A DNA stretch of 64,000 nt. Source: Algibacter miyuki (GTDB lineage Bacteria > Bacteroidota > Bacteroidia > Flavobacteriales > Flavobacteriaceae). The notes below the pieces were generated by a model. The model had not been told where the DNA came from and did not search any database. It saw only the letters and a list, made by a program, of their open reading frames with translations. The translations under genes and the position numbers were made by a program. The DNA lies in contig NZ_JAUFQP010000007.1 in the NCBI RefSeq assembly GCF_030409805.1, forward strand, positions 310,001 to 374,000, read 5' to 3'. Shown one piece after another: positions 51,413 to 59,611 of this stretch; within the stretch, counting starts at the first letter, position 1; each line of letters begins with the position of its first letter.

Positions 51413-52708
51413 ATGATAAAGAATTTTGTTGAAGAATTAACGTGGAGAGGCATGATACAAGATAGTATGCCAGGAACGGAAGAACACTTATTAGAAGCCA
51501 TGCGTAAGGCGTATGTAGGTATTGATCCTACGGCCGATTCTTTACATATTGGTCATCTTGTTGGTGTTATGGGTTTAAAACATTTTCAATTATCAGGACA
51601 TAAACCAGTGGCATTAGTAGGTGGAGCAACGGGAATGATTGGTGATCCTTCTGGAAAATCTGCTGAACGTAATTTACTTACCGAAGACATTCTTTTGCAT
51701 AACCAAAATGCCATAAAAGAACAACTATCTCGCTTTTTAGATTTTGATAGCGATGCAGAAAACGCAGCTATTATCGTAAATAATTACGATTGGATGAAAG
51801 AGTTTTCATTCTTAGAATTTATTAGAGACGTGGGTAAACACATTACCGTGAACTATATGATGGCGAAAGATTCTGTAAAGAAACGTTTGTCCTCTGAGTC
51901 TTCTGTAGGAATGAGCTTTACCGAATTCACCTACCAATTGGTTCAAGGTTACGATTTTTTACATTTATATAGAGAAAAGCAATGTACCCTTCAAATGGGC
52001 GGAAGCGACCAGTGGGGAAACATTACTACGGGAACAGAATTAATTCGTCGTGTTGATGCCGGAAAAGGTTATGCCTTAACTTGGCCATTAATTACAAAGG
52101 CCGATGGCACTAAATTTGGTAAAACCGAAGGCGGAAATATTTGGTTAGATAGCGAAAGAACATCTCCTTATAAATTCTACCAATATTGGTTAAACACCAG
52201 TGATATTGATGCTGAAAAATATATCAAGATTTTCACATTTTTATCCAAAGCAGAGATTGAAGCTTTGATAGAAGAACATCAAGAAGCACCACATTTACGT
52301 GTTTTACAAAAGCGTTTAGCTGAAGAAATAACCACTATGGTACATTCTAAAGAAGATTTAGAGAATGCCATAAAGGCGAGTAATATTCTTTTTGGAAAAT
52401 CTACAGGAGACGATTTAAAAGCTTTAAACGAGCAAACCTTTTTAGACATTTTTGATGGTGTTCCATTAACTGAAATATCTCAAGCCGATATTGATAATGG
52501 TTTGGATATTATAGCTGCGTTAGCAGAAAAAGGAGGCTTTTTAAAATCGAACGGTGAAGCGCGTCGTGCATTAAAAGAAAACTCTATTGCTGTAAACAAA
52601 GAGAAAGTAAAAGACGATTACAGCATTACTAAAGATGATTTAATAAACAATAAGTTTGTACTACTTCAACGTGGCAAAAAGAACTATTTTGTATTGCGTG
52701 TGGTGTAA
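51413..52708 (+). CDS. tyrS: Tyrosine--tRNA ligase
   Basis: 431 residues, bacterial Tyr[20 protein letters not shown] includes HIGH (near 46), GGSDQWGN, and the KMSKS equivalent [12 protein letters not shown] (near 235). The S4 RNA-binding domain is at the C-terminus (about 365-431, [20 protein letters not shown]). It charges tRNA-Tyr in the cytosol. It is a single gene with its own promoter and a shared bidirectional terminator. Confidence 0.96.
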   Translation: MIKNFVEELTWRGMIQDSMPGTEEHLLEAMRKAYVGIDPTADSLHIGHLVGVMGLKHFQLSGHKPVALVGGATGMIGDPSGKSAERNLLTEDILLHNQNAIKEQLSRFLDFDSDAENAAIIVNNYDWMKEFSFLEFIRDVGKHITVNYMMAKDSVKKRLSSESSVGMSFTEFTYQLVQGYDFLHLYREKQCTLQMGGSDQWGNITTGTELIRRVDAGKGYALTWPLITKADGTKFGKTEGGNIWLDSERTSPYKFYQYWLNTSDIDAEKYIKIFTFLSKAEIEALIEEHQEAPHLRVLQKRLAEEITTMVHSKEDLENAIKASNILFGKSTGDDLKALNEQTFLDIFDGVPLTEISQADIDNGLDIIAALAEKGGFLKSNGEARRALKENSIAVNKEKVKDDYSITKDDLINNKFVLLQRGKKNYFVLRVV

Positions 52709-52734
52709 CACCAAAGGCAATCACTTTATAAAAT

Positions 52735-52769
52735 AAAAAACTCAGGTTAAATTAACCTGAGTTTTTTTT
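52735..52769. terminator. Bidirectional terminator
   Basis: ACTCAGGTTAA/TTAACCTGAGT near-perfect stem flanked by A6 on the left and T8 on the right. It ends tyrS and the convergent Ig-like lipoprotein gene. Confidence 0.92.
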
Positions 52770-52786
52770 ATGCTCTATTTTTATTT

Positions 52787-52800
52787 TTTCCGCGAAAGCG
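52787..52800 (-). repeat. 14-mer dispersed motif CGCTTTCGCGGAAA, copy B
   Basis: Exact reverse complement of 41456-41469, again immediately outside a terminator. Confidence 0.6.
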
Positions 52801-52827
52801 TTATTGTCTTTTAAACAATTAAAAACC

Positions 52828-54432
52828 CTATTTCTTAAACGTCAATGTTTCAGGATAACCCCAATCGGCACGAATTTCTACCGCATTAAAATGACTCACC
52901 TTTTCGGGTTGTATCTTTTTCAAATAACTTCCCGCATCGTACTTTTCGTTACCATTAGCATCATGTATTACCCGAATTTTATAAGTAGCAGGTGCTACAT
53001 TTAAAAAATTGACAACCCCATCTGTTTTGGCATACTGCTCATATTTAACTTCGCCTTTATCCGTTGTTAATTGAATAATTAACGGAAAAGTAGCATTAAC
53101 CAAAGTAAACCTAGCGTAACCAAATTCCGATTCTTTTTTTGTACTAAACGAATAGTTTAACGTATCGTTTTTATCATTATAAAAATCGGTGAACCCTTCT
53201 GGCAATACTTGTATTTGATACTTATTATTAGCTGTTTTAACAAAATCAAATTCATATATATTGTTAATCGTATCAAACTTGGTAGTAAAAGCCACCTTAG
53301 TCGAATCCTTATCTAAAACCGTCATTTTTTCAGCATTAAAATTTACCAAAGGCGTACTTCCTGAAATATAAAACGGCGTATTATATGCCACTGAACCCGA
53401 TGGTGTTGATTGCATCACCAAACTATCGCGATCTAGTTTTCGTATTCTAACAGAATATTTCTTTTCATAATCCTGATTAGTAACCGTAAATAATAACGAA
53501 TCAACTTCTAGCTTTGGTTTATACCAAAAGTTAAGCGTGTCGGTTTTTACATCTTTCACAATGCGATATTCAAAATCTTCTGGAACTTCTGAATCTACCT
53601 GTATTTTCATTCCTTCATAATCACCTTCAAAACCAAAAGCAATTTTTTCACCTCCAATAATCATGGGCCTTGTGGCTTTATAATCTAGGGTTTCTTTAAA
53701 TAATTTCAGGGTATAAAGCGAATCTGTAGGTACCGTTATAAAGTCTTTATAAAATCCAATTTCATCAGTTTTTTGTTGAAATATATTATCAGAATTCCCA
53801 TCCTTTAAAGCTACAAGTAAATATTTCCCTGCCTTAATGTTATCCACAGAAAACGTAGTAACACTATCTAAGGTATTGGTAATATATTTTGGTTTTTTCT
53901 GATAAAAAACAGAATCTGTAAAAGTAGAATCTACCTCATACAACATGACTGAAATAAAAGTATCTGGCTTTGCTTTTAAAGCATCTACAACATTCCCTTT
54001 TACACTTAACGAGTCGATATAATCCCCAGTAGAAAACACATAACGATAATACGGATAAGCGTTGCCTTCGTTATTATCCTGAATACTGTTTCCAAAATTA
54101 AACGCATAAGTTGTGTTTGGCGCAAGCGTATCGTGAATTTTAATAGTAATGTATTTACTTCCCGTACCAAGCGGCGTAATCTCTGGTTGATTTTCCATCG
54201 GAGGTGAAATAATAAGCTGTTTATTTAAGTCTTTTATTTTAACGTATTCATCAAAATAAATTTTTATTTCATTACCCTTAAAATTGGTGGTTAAATTCGC
54301 CGGCACTGTTTTAACAATAACTGGAGGTGTCACATCTTTTGGACCACCATCTGGCGTACCTCTATTGGCACAATTAACAAAAATGAGACCAATAACCGCA
54401 GCTAAAATAAAATTTGAAAGTGTTTTATTCAT
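52828..54432 (-). CDS. Lipoprotein with SbsA-type Ig-like domain
   Basis: I start at the ATG at 54432 (MNKTLSNFIL), not the TTG 6 bases earlier; 534 residues. Lipoprotein signal with LIFVNCANRG (Cys near 21). After GTPDGGPKDVTPPVIVKTVP, an Ig-like domain (about 35-140: GNEIKIYFDEYVKIKD...APNTTYAFNFG) matches SbsA-type Ig-like families. The middle is beta-rich, and the last ~90 residues (YAKTDGVVNFLNVAPATYKIRVIHDANGN) resemble a carnA/carboxypeptidase-regulatory fold. It is a surface or periplasmic lipoprotein of unknown function, 56 bases downstream of the ComF gene. Confidence 0.85.
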   Translation of the reverse strand: MNKTLSNFILAAVIGLIFVNCANRGTPDGGPKDVTPPVIVKTVPANLTTNFKGNEIKIYFDEYVKIKDLNKQLIISPPMENQPEITPLGTGSKYITIKIHDTLAPNTTYAFNFGNSIQDNNEGNAYPYYRYVFSTGDYIDSLSVKGNVVDALKAKPDTFISVMLYEVDSTFTDSVFYQKKPKYITNTLDSVTTFSVDNIKAGKYLLVALKDGNSDNIFQQKTDEIGFYKDFITVPTDSLYTLKLFKETLDYKATRPMIIGGEKIAFGFEGDYEGMKIQVDSEVPEDFEYRIVKDVKTDTLNFWYKPKLEVDSLLFTVTNQDYEKKYSVRIRKLDRDSLVMQSTPSGSVAYNTPFYISGSTPLVNFNAEKMTVLDKDSTKVAFTTKFDTINNIYEFDFVKTANNKYQIQVLPEGFTDFYNDKNDTLNYSFSTKKESEFGYARFTLVNATFPLIIQLTTDKGEVKYEQYAKTDGVVNFLNVAPATYKIRVIHDANGNEKYDAGSYLKKIQPEKVSHFNAVEIRADWGYPETLTFKK

Positions 54433-54488
54433 TACCAATTAAAATTTTCACAAACCTACATAATTTTAAACATATAACGTTTAAAAGC

Positions 54489-55166
54489 CTAAGCAATTGC
54501 CATGGTTGCTATACTTATTTTTACGTTTTCGGCTTCGTTTAAAACCGAAATACAAGCTTCCAAAGTAGCTCCTGTAGTAATAATATCGTCCACAATTAAA
54601 ATATGCTTCCCTTCAATGGCTTTTTTATTTTTAAGTGTAAACAAGTCGTCACTATTTACCCAACGGGCAATTCGACCTTTATTAGTTTGCGATTTATTAT
54701 TTGAAATTTTTATGAGAACATCCTCCAAATAATCAGCTCCTAAAGCCTCGGCTATTTGTTCGCCAAATTTAGTAACCTGATTAAATCCGCGCGATTTCAG
54801 TTTCTTTTTATGTAATGGTACGCCAATAACCACATCAATATCCTTATAAGCCTCCACATCGGCCAACTCATTCCCCAACCAATTACCAAGCACAAAACCA
54901 ATATTTTCGTAACCTTTATATTTTAAGCCGTGAATAAGCTGTTGCACCAAACTCTTTTTTTCGAACCTAAAAAGCGCCGTACCATGTTCCACTTTGCATC
55001 GTCCATAAAGTACGTTTTGAATGGCATCGGCATCATCAAAATGAAAATTAGTAACCGGTAAATCATGCCTGCAATCTGTACAAATAGTATCTTCATTATC
55101 ATGCAATACACCCAAACAGGCATAGCAAACTTTAGGGAAAAATATATTTAATACCGATTTAATCAT
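54489..55166 (-). CDS. ComF-family phosphoribosyltransferase-like protein
   Basis: 225 residues. An N-terminal zinc finger (CYACLGVL...CTDC, about 14-34) is followed by a type I phosphoribosyltransferase fold with GVPLHKKKLKSRGFNQV and the PRPP loop ILIVDDIITTGAT near 190-202. ComF proteins are needed for DNA uptake in naturally competent bacteria; in other lineages the role is open. The start is an ATG. It is divergent from glyS with a 73-base gap. Confidence 0.9.
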   Translation of the reverse strand: MIKSVLNIFFPKVCYACLGVLHDNEDTICTDCRHDLPVTNFHFDDADAIQNVLYGRCKVEHGTALFRFEKKSLVQQLIHGLKYKGYENIGFVLGNWLGNELADVEAYKDIDVVIGVPLHKKKLKSRGFNQVTKFGEQIAEALGADYLEDVLIKISNNKSQTNKGRIARWVNSDDLFTLKNKKAIEGKHILIVDDIITTGATLEACISVLNEAENVKISIATMAIA

Positions 55167-55227
55167 TTAAAATAAAAGTAGTTCTGTAAATTTAGTTAAT
55201 TATAACGAATAGTTTCAAACGCTTTTT

Positions 55228-55235
55228 TATTTTTG
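55228..55235 (+). promoter_or_regulatory. -7 box directly before glyS
   Basis: TATTTTTG matches TAnnTTTG and ends 4 bases before the glyS ATG, the same spacing as at uppP. It predicts a leaderless or near-leaderless mRNA. Confidence 0.5.
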
Positions 55236-55239
55236 CATT

Positions 55240-56781
55240 ATGGCAAATCAAGATGATAAATTTAAAAAGGTAATATCGCATGCAAAGGAATACGGATATG
55301 TATTTCAAAGTAGCGAAATATACGACGGTTTAAGCGCCGTTTACGACTATGCACAAAATGGTGCTGAATTAAAGAAAAACATACGTGACTACTGGTGGAA
55401 AGCCATGGTACAGATGAACGAAAATATTGTAGGTATCGATGCCGCAATATTTATGCATCCTACAACTTGGAAAGCATCGGGACACGTTGATGCCTTTAAC
55501 GATCCATTAATTGACAATAAAGACTCTAAAAAGCGTTACCGCGCCGATGTTTTAATTGAAGATTATTGTGCTAAAATTGAAGCTAAAATTGATAAAGAAG
55601 TTGCTAAAGCTGAAAAACGTTTTGGTGAAGCATTTAATAAAGAAGAATTTTTAGCCACAAACGGACGTGTTGTTGGGTATCAAGAAAAAATAAATGCTAC
55701 GCTTTCGCGGATGGGTCAATCTTTGGAAAAAGAAGATTTAGCTGATGTAAAAGCCCTAATTGAAGAATTAGAAATTGCAGATCCTTTAACAGGAAGTAGA
55801 AACTGGACAGATGTTAAGCAATTTAACTTGATGTTTGGAACCAAACTTGGTGCTTCTGCAGAGTCTGCTATGGATTTATACTTACGTCCAGAAACAGCGC
55901 AAGGTATTTTTGTTAACTTTTTAAATGTTCAGAAAACGGGACGAATGAAAATTCCTTTTGGAATTGCACAAACCGGAAAAGCCTTTAGAAATGAAATTGT
56001 TGCAAGACAGTTTATTTTTAGAATGCGTGAGTTTGAACAAATGGAAATGCAATTTTTTATTAAACCAGGCACACAAAAAGAATGGTACGAGCACTGGAAA
56101 GAAACTCGTATGAAATGGCACTTATCTTTAGGCATGGGCGCGGACAATTACCGTTTTCACGACCATGATAAATTAGCGCATTATGCTGATGCTGCTGCTG
56201 ATATTGAATTTAAATTCCCATTCGGGTTTAAAGAATTAGAAGGAATTCACTCTAGAACTGATTTTGATTTAAAAGCTCATGAAGAATTCTCTGGAAAGAA
56301 ATTACAATATTTCGATCATGAAGAAAACAAGAGCTATGTACCTTACGTTTTAGAAACCTCTATTGGTTTAGATCGTATGTTCTTAGCTGTATTCTCTAAT
56401 GCTTTACAAGAAGAAGAATTAGAAAACGGAACAACGAGGACGGTTTTAAAATTACCAAGTGTTTTAGCTCCTGTAAAAGCTGCTATTTTACCATTGGTTA
56501 AAAAAGATGGCTTACCTGAAGTTGCTCGTAAAATTGTAGAAGAATTGAAATGGGATTTCAACGTAATTTACGATGAAAAAGATGCTGTAGGGCGCCGTTA
56601 CAGAAGACAAGATGCTAACGGAACACCATTTTGTATTACTGTAGATCATGACACCTTAAACGATAACACAGTTACTATTAGACATAGAGATTCTATGGAA
56701 CAAGAACGTGTTAATATTGCCGATTTACAAAAAATTATTAAACAAGAAGTTGATGTACGTACTTGGTTAATGAAGATGTAA
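55240..56781 (+). CDS. glyS: Glycine--tRNA ligase (alpha2 type)
   Basis: 513 residues, class II GlyRS of the single-chain homodimeric type. Motif blocks are LRPETAQGIFVNF, GIAQTGKAFRNEI (motif 2), MREFEQMEMQFF, and ETSIGLDRMFLA (motif 3). The anticodon-binding domain is at the C-terminus (about 410-513, FCITVDHDTLNDNTVTIR). It charges tRNA-Gly in the cytosol. It is a single gene with a strong terminator. Confidence 0.95.
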   Translation: MANQDDKFKKVISHAKEYGYVFQSSEIYDGLSAVYDYAQNGAELKKNIRDYWWKAMVQMNENIVGIDAAIFMHPTTWKASGHVDAFNDPLIDNKDSKKRYRADVLIEDYCAKIEAKIDKEVAKAEKRFGEAFNKEEFLATNGRVVGYQEKINATLSRMGQSLEKEDLADVKALIEELEIADPLTGSRNWTDVKQFNLMFGTKLGASAESAMDLYLRPETAQGIFVNFLNVQKTGRMKIPFGIAQTGKAFRNEIVARQFIFRMREFEQMEMQFFIKPGTQKEWYEHWKETRMKWHLSLGMGADNYRFHDHDKLAHYADAAADIEFKFPFGFKELEGIHSRTDFDLKAHEEFSGKKLQYFDHEENKSYVPYVLETSIGLDRMFLAVFSNALQEEELENGTTRTVLKLPSVLAPVKAAILPLVKKDGLPEVARKIVEELKWDFNVIYDEKDAVGRRYRRQDANGTPFCITVDHDTLNDNTVTIRHRDSMEQERVNIADLQKIIKQEVDVRTWLMKM

Positions 56782-56803
56782 TATTGGGTTAATTGATATT
56801 TAT

Positions 56804-56841
56804 AAAAAAATCCCGAACTATTAAATAGTTCGGGATTTTTT
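56804..56841. terminator. Bidirectional terminator of glyS
   Basis: Perfect stem TCCCGAACTA/TAGTTCGGGA with a 5-base loop, flanked by A7 and T6. Confidence 0.93.
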
Positions 56842-56955
56842 ATGACTTATTTTCTTGAGAACACGCAACAGGTTTTAACACCCGAAAAGTGTACAATCAG
56901 AATAATGATATTATTAGTTAGTTACAATTTAGGCTATACGCCAAAGACACTTAAA

Positions 56956-57426
56956 TTAAATAGTAATTTGTCTATCTATTTGCTGATCTAAAGAAATGAA
57001 AGTTTCAGTGCGAGAAACTCCTGAAATGGTCTGTATTTCATTGTTAAGTAAGTGCATTAAATCGGCATTATCTTTACATAAAATTTTAATTAACACGTTC
57101 CAATTCCCTGTGGTGTAATGACACTCTAATACTTCGGGTACTTTTTTAAGCTGTTTTATGGCTTCTGGATTTTGTATGGCTTTATCTAAATACACACCAA
57201 TAAAGGCCACGGTTTCGTAACCTAACATTTTTGGATTGATTACAAATTTTGACCCTGAAATAATTCCAGACTTTTCGAGTTTACGCAAACGTTGATGAAT
57301 GGCAGCCCCGGAAATATCTACATTTCTAGCGATTTCTAGAATTGGTATTCTAGCATCTTCCATTAAAGTACGTAGTATTTTTTTGTCTATTCCGTCTATC
57401 GTGAGGTTTTTGTTTTTTGGTTTCAT
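56956..57426 (-). CDS. Lrp/AsnC-family transcriptional regulator
   Basis: 156 residues. An N-terminal winged helix-turn-helix (about 8-60: LTIDGIDKKILRTLMEDARI, VDISGAAIHQRLRKLEKSGII) and a C-terminal RAM effector domain (about 70-150: GVYLDKAIQNPEAIKQL, YHTTGNWN-like CHYTTGNWN). It senses an amino acid and regulates metabolism genes; the target is unknown. It is a single gene; upstream lies the dispersed repeat copy 2. Confidence 0.92.
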   Translation of the reverse strand: MKPKNKNLTIDGIDKKILRTLMEDARIPILEIARNVDISGAAIHQRLRKLEKSGIISGSKFVINPKMLGYETVAFIGVYLDKAIQNPEAIKQLKKVPEVLECHYTTGNWNVLIKILCKDNADLMHLLNNEIQTISGVSRTETFISLDQQIDRQITI

Positions 57427-57558
57427 TCGCTTTTATTTCGATTTAAAAGTTAAAAATAACAATTTCCTTGTCAAATGAAAGCCTTTTATCTGTTTTTGAT
57501 TACAGTAACGGCAAAATAATAAAAACTGAATAGTTTAAAACGGACCTTAGCGGCTGTT

Positions 57559-57681
57559 GCGTTAGGGATTGAACGGCCTGTTTGAGCTCCCCGACTTTTT
57601 AGGCGGGAGCGAGTAGAGAAAGCCCGACCCTTTTGTTTTTATACGCCTAAAAAGCGTAGAAATACAAAAGGGTAACGCCCC
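57559..57681 (+). repeat. Dispersed palindromic repeat, copy 2
   Basis: GCGTTAGGGATT...GGGTAACGCCCC. The left part is nearly identical to copy 1 (AACGGCCTGTTTGAGCTCCC, GGGAGCGAGTAG). The right arm has a long stem CCCTTTTGT...ACAAAAGGG with inner CGC/GCG, an insertion compared with copy 1, where the stem is only CCC/GGG. It lies between an Lrp gene and an OmpA gene. Confidence 0.85.
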
Positions 57682-57688
57682 AATAATT

Positions 57689-58648
57689 TTAGTTATCGTT
57701 TAATAACTTTGATAATTCGTCTAATTTTGGTGTTAAAATCACCTCAATACGACGGTTTTTCGCTTTACCTTCTGCAGTTTCATTGGTTGCAACGGGTGCA
57801 AACTCGCCACGACCGGCTGCGGTTAAGTTTTCGGCATTAATATTTTCGTTTTCACGAAGAATAGTTACAATTGCCGTAGCACGTTTTGTAGACAAATCCC
57901 AGTTGCTGGTTAAAACTCCGTTACCTTTATAAGGCACGTTATCGGTGTGACCTTCGATTAACACAGCGATGTCTGGATTATCACCCAATACGCTACCCAA
58001 TTGTTTTACGGCACGTGTACCTTCGGCTCCAACAGCCCAACTTCCTGAACCAAATAAAAGTTTATTTTCCATAGATACGTAGACTTTTCCGTCGTGTTGC
58101 TCTACGGTTAGCCCTTTACCTTCAAAATCGGTTAAGGCTTTTGAAATCGCCTCTTTAAGCGCTGTCATAGCCGCGTCTTTGGTCGCGATAACATTTTCTA
58201 ACTCGGCCACACGATTTGAACGATCTTCAAGTTCTTTTTTAAGCTTATTCAGTCGATCGTTTTCATCGGCTAAGGCTTGTTCTTTAGCTTCCAATTGCGC
58301 TAATAATTCACGGTTTTTTTGAGAATTAGAAGCAATAGCTGCCGAACTATTTTTTTCTAAAGCATCGTACGAATTTTTTAAATTATCGTAGTTAGCCTTG
58401 GTTGTACTGTAATCTGACTGTAATTTATCGCGTTGTGCTACAGCCTCATTATAAGCCGTGTGTAATTGCTTTAACTCGCTTTCGGCTGTATTTTTTTCAC
58501 TAGACAAGAGCTCGTTAGCATCGGATAGCTTTCGATTTTGTTGTTTTAATTTAGCGTATTTACTTTCTAAATCTTTATAAACTTTTGGAGAAACGCAGCT
58601 TGTTAAAAAAGCAACGGTTAATAGTGTGAGTGCGGTTTTTTTAATCAT
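57689..58648 (-). CDS. OmpA-family peptidoglycan-binding lipoprotein
   Basis: 319 residues. Lipoprotein signal (AFLTSCVSPKVY, Cys near 18), a long coiled coil (about 20-170, Gln/Lys/Glu rich), then an OmpA/MotB C-terminal domain (about 190-312: LFGSGSWAVGAEG; VLIEGHTDNVPYKGNGVLTSN; LSTKRATAIVTIL; GRGEFAPVATN; KNRRIEVILTPK). The conserved Asp and Arg that bind diaminopimelate are present. It tethers the outer membrane to peptidoglycan. Confidence 0.92.
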   Translation of the reverse strand: MIKKTALTLLTVAFLTSCVSPKVYKDLESKYAKLKQQNRKLSDANELLSSEKNTAESELKQLHTAYNEAVAQRDKLQSDYSTTKANYDNLKNSYDALEKNSSAAIASNSQKNRELLAQLEAKEQALADENDRLNKLKKELEDRSNRVAELENVIATKDAAMTALKEAISKALTDFEGKGLTVEQHDGKVYVSMENKLLFGSGSWAVGAEGTRAVKQLGSVLGDNPDIAVLIEGHTDNVPYKGNGVLTSNWDLSTKRATAIVTILRENENINAENLTAAGRGEFAPVATNETAEGKAKNRRIEVILTPKLDELSKLLNDN

Positions 58649-58675
58649 TTTTAATGCGAATAAATATTGGTTGTT

Positions 58676-59437
58676 TTAATTTTCTATTTCTACTAAAATT
58701 GGGCAGTGGTCGCTATGCACGGCTTCAGTAAGTATAACGGCTCTTTTGATGTTTTCTTGTAAAGGCTTTGAAACTAAAGCATAATCTAAACGCCAGCCTT
58801 TATTATTGGCGCGTGAATTAGCACGGTAACTCCACCAGCTAAACGTTTGGGTTTCTGGATGAATGAAACGAAAAGAATCGGTAAAACCGTTATCGATAAA
58901 TTTACCTAACCACTCGCGTTCTTCGGGTAAAAAACCTGAAACACCTTTCATCTTAGGGTTATGAATATCAATTTCTTCATGACAAATATTATAATCGCCA
59001 CAAATAACCAAGTTCGGAATGTCCTTTTTTAAACTGTTTATATACTCTTGAAACATATCCATGTATTCAAATTTATGGCTTAATCTGGCCGCGTTGGTTC
59101 CGGATGGCAAATACAGGCTCATTACCGAAACGCCGTCGAAATCTGCTCGAATATTTCTACCTTCGAAGTCCATTGATTCAATTCCCGTGCCAAACTCGAC
59201 GTGATTTGGTTCAATTTTACTTAAAATAGCCACACCGCTGTACCCTTTTTTTTGTGCGCTATACCAATAGTTATAAATGTACCCCGCTTCTTCAAAAATC
59301 GCCATATCCAACTGGTCTTTCATGGCCTTGATCTCCTGTAAACAAATCACATCTGGATTCGCACTTTTTAACCAACCAATAAAATCTTTTTTTAGTGCCG
59401 CACGAATGCCATTAACGTTATATGATATAATTTTCAT
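58676..59437 (-). CDS. xth: Exodeoxyribonuclease III
   Basis: 253 residues. EEP fold motifs are YNVNGIRAALKK, CLQEIKA (metal-binding Glu), GDYNICHEEID, WWSYRANSRANNKGWRLDY and the terminal SDHCPI (catalytic His). It is an AP endonuclease and 3'-exonuclease in base-excision repair. It begins the minus-strand pair with the OmpA gene (27-base gap). Confidence 0.94.
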   Translation of the reverse strand: MKIISYNVNGIRAALKKDFIGWLKSANPDVICLQEIKAMKDQLDMAIFEEAGYIYNYWYSAQKKGYSGVAILSKIEPNHVEFGTGIESMDFEGRNIRADFDGVSVMSLYLPSGTNAARLSHKFEYMDMFQEYINSLKKDIPNLVICGDYNICHEEIDIHNPKMKGVSGFLPEEREWLGKFIDNGFTDSFRFIHPETQTFSWWSYRANSRANNKGWRLDYALVSKPLQENIKRAVILTEAVHSDHCPILVEIEN

Positions 59438-59611
59438 GTTGTCTTATTTTTTTAAAACCCTATTAATCAAGGTTAATTATGATTTTACTTACCTGTAAAA
59501 TGAAATTTTAGCTAAAATAAATAATACCCTACTTTTACACTAAAATAAGCGAAGGAGTTTTAACGAAGGTATCAATAAAATATTTCAATTTTTTTTCAGT
59601 TTAAGAGTTTA

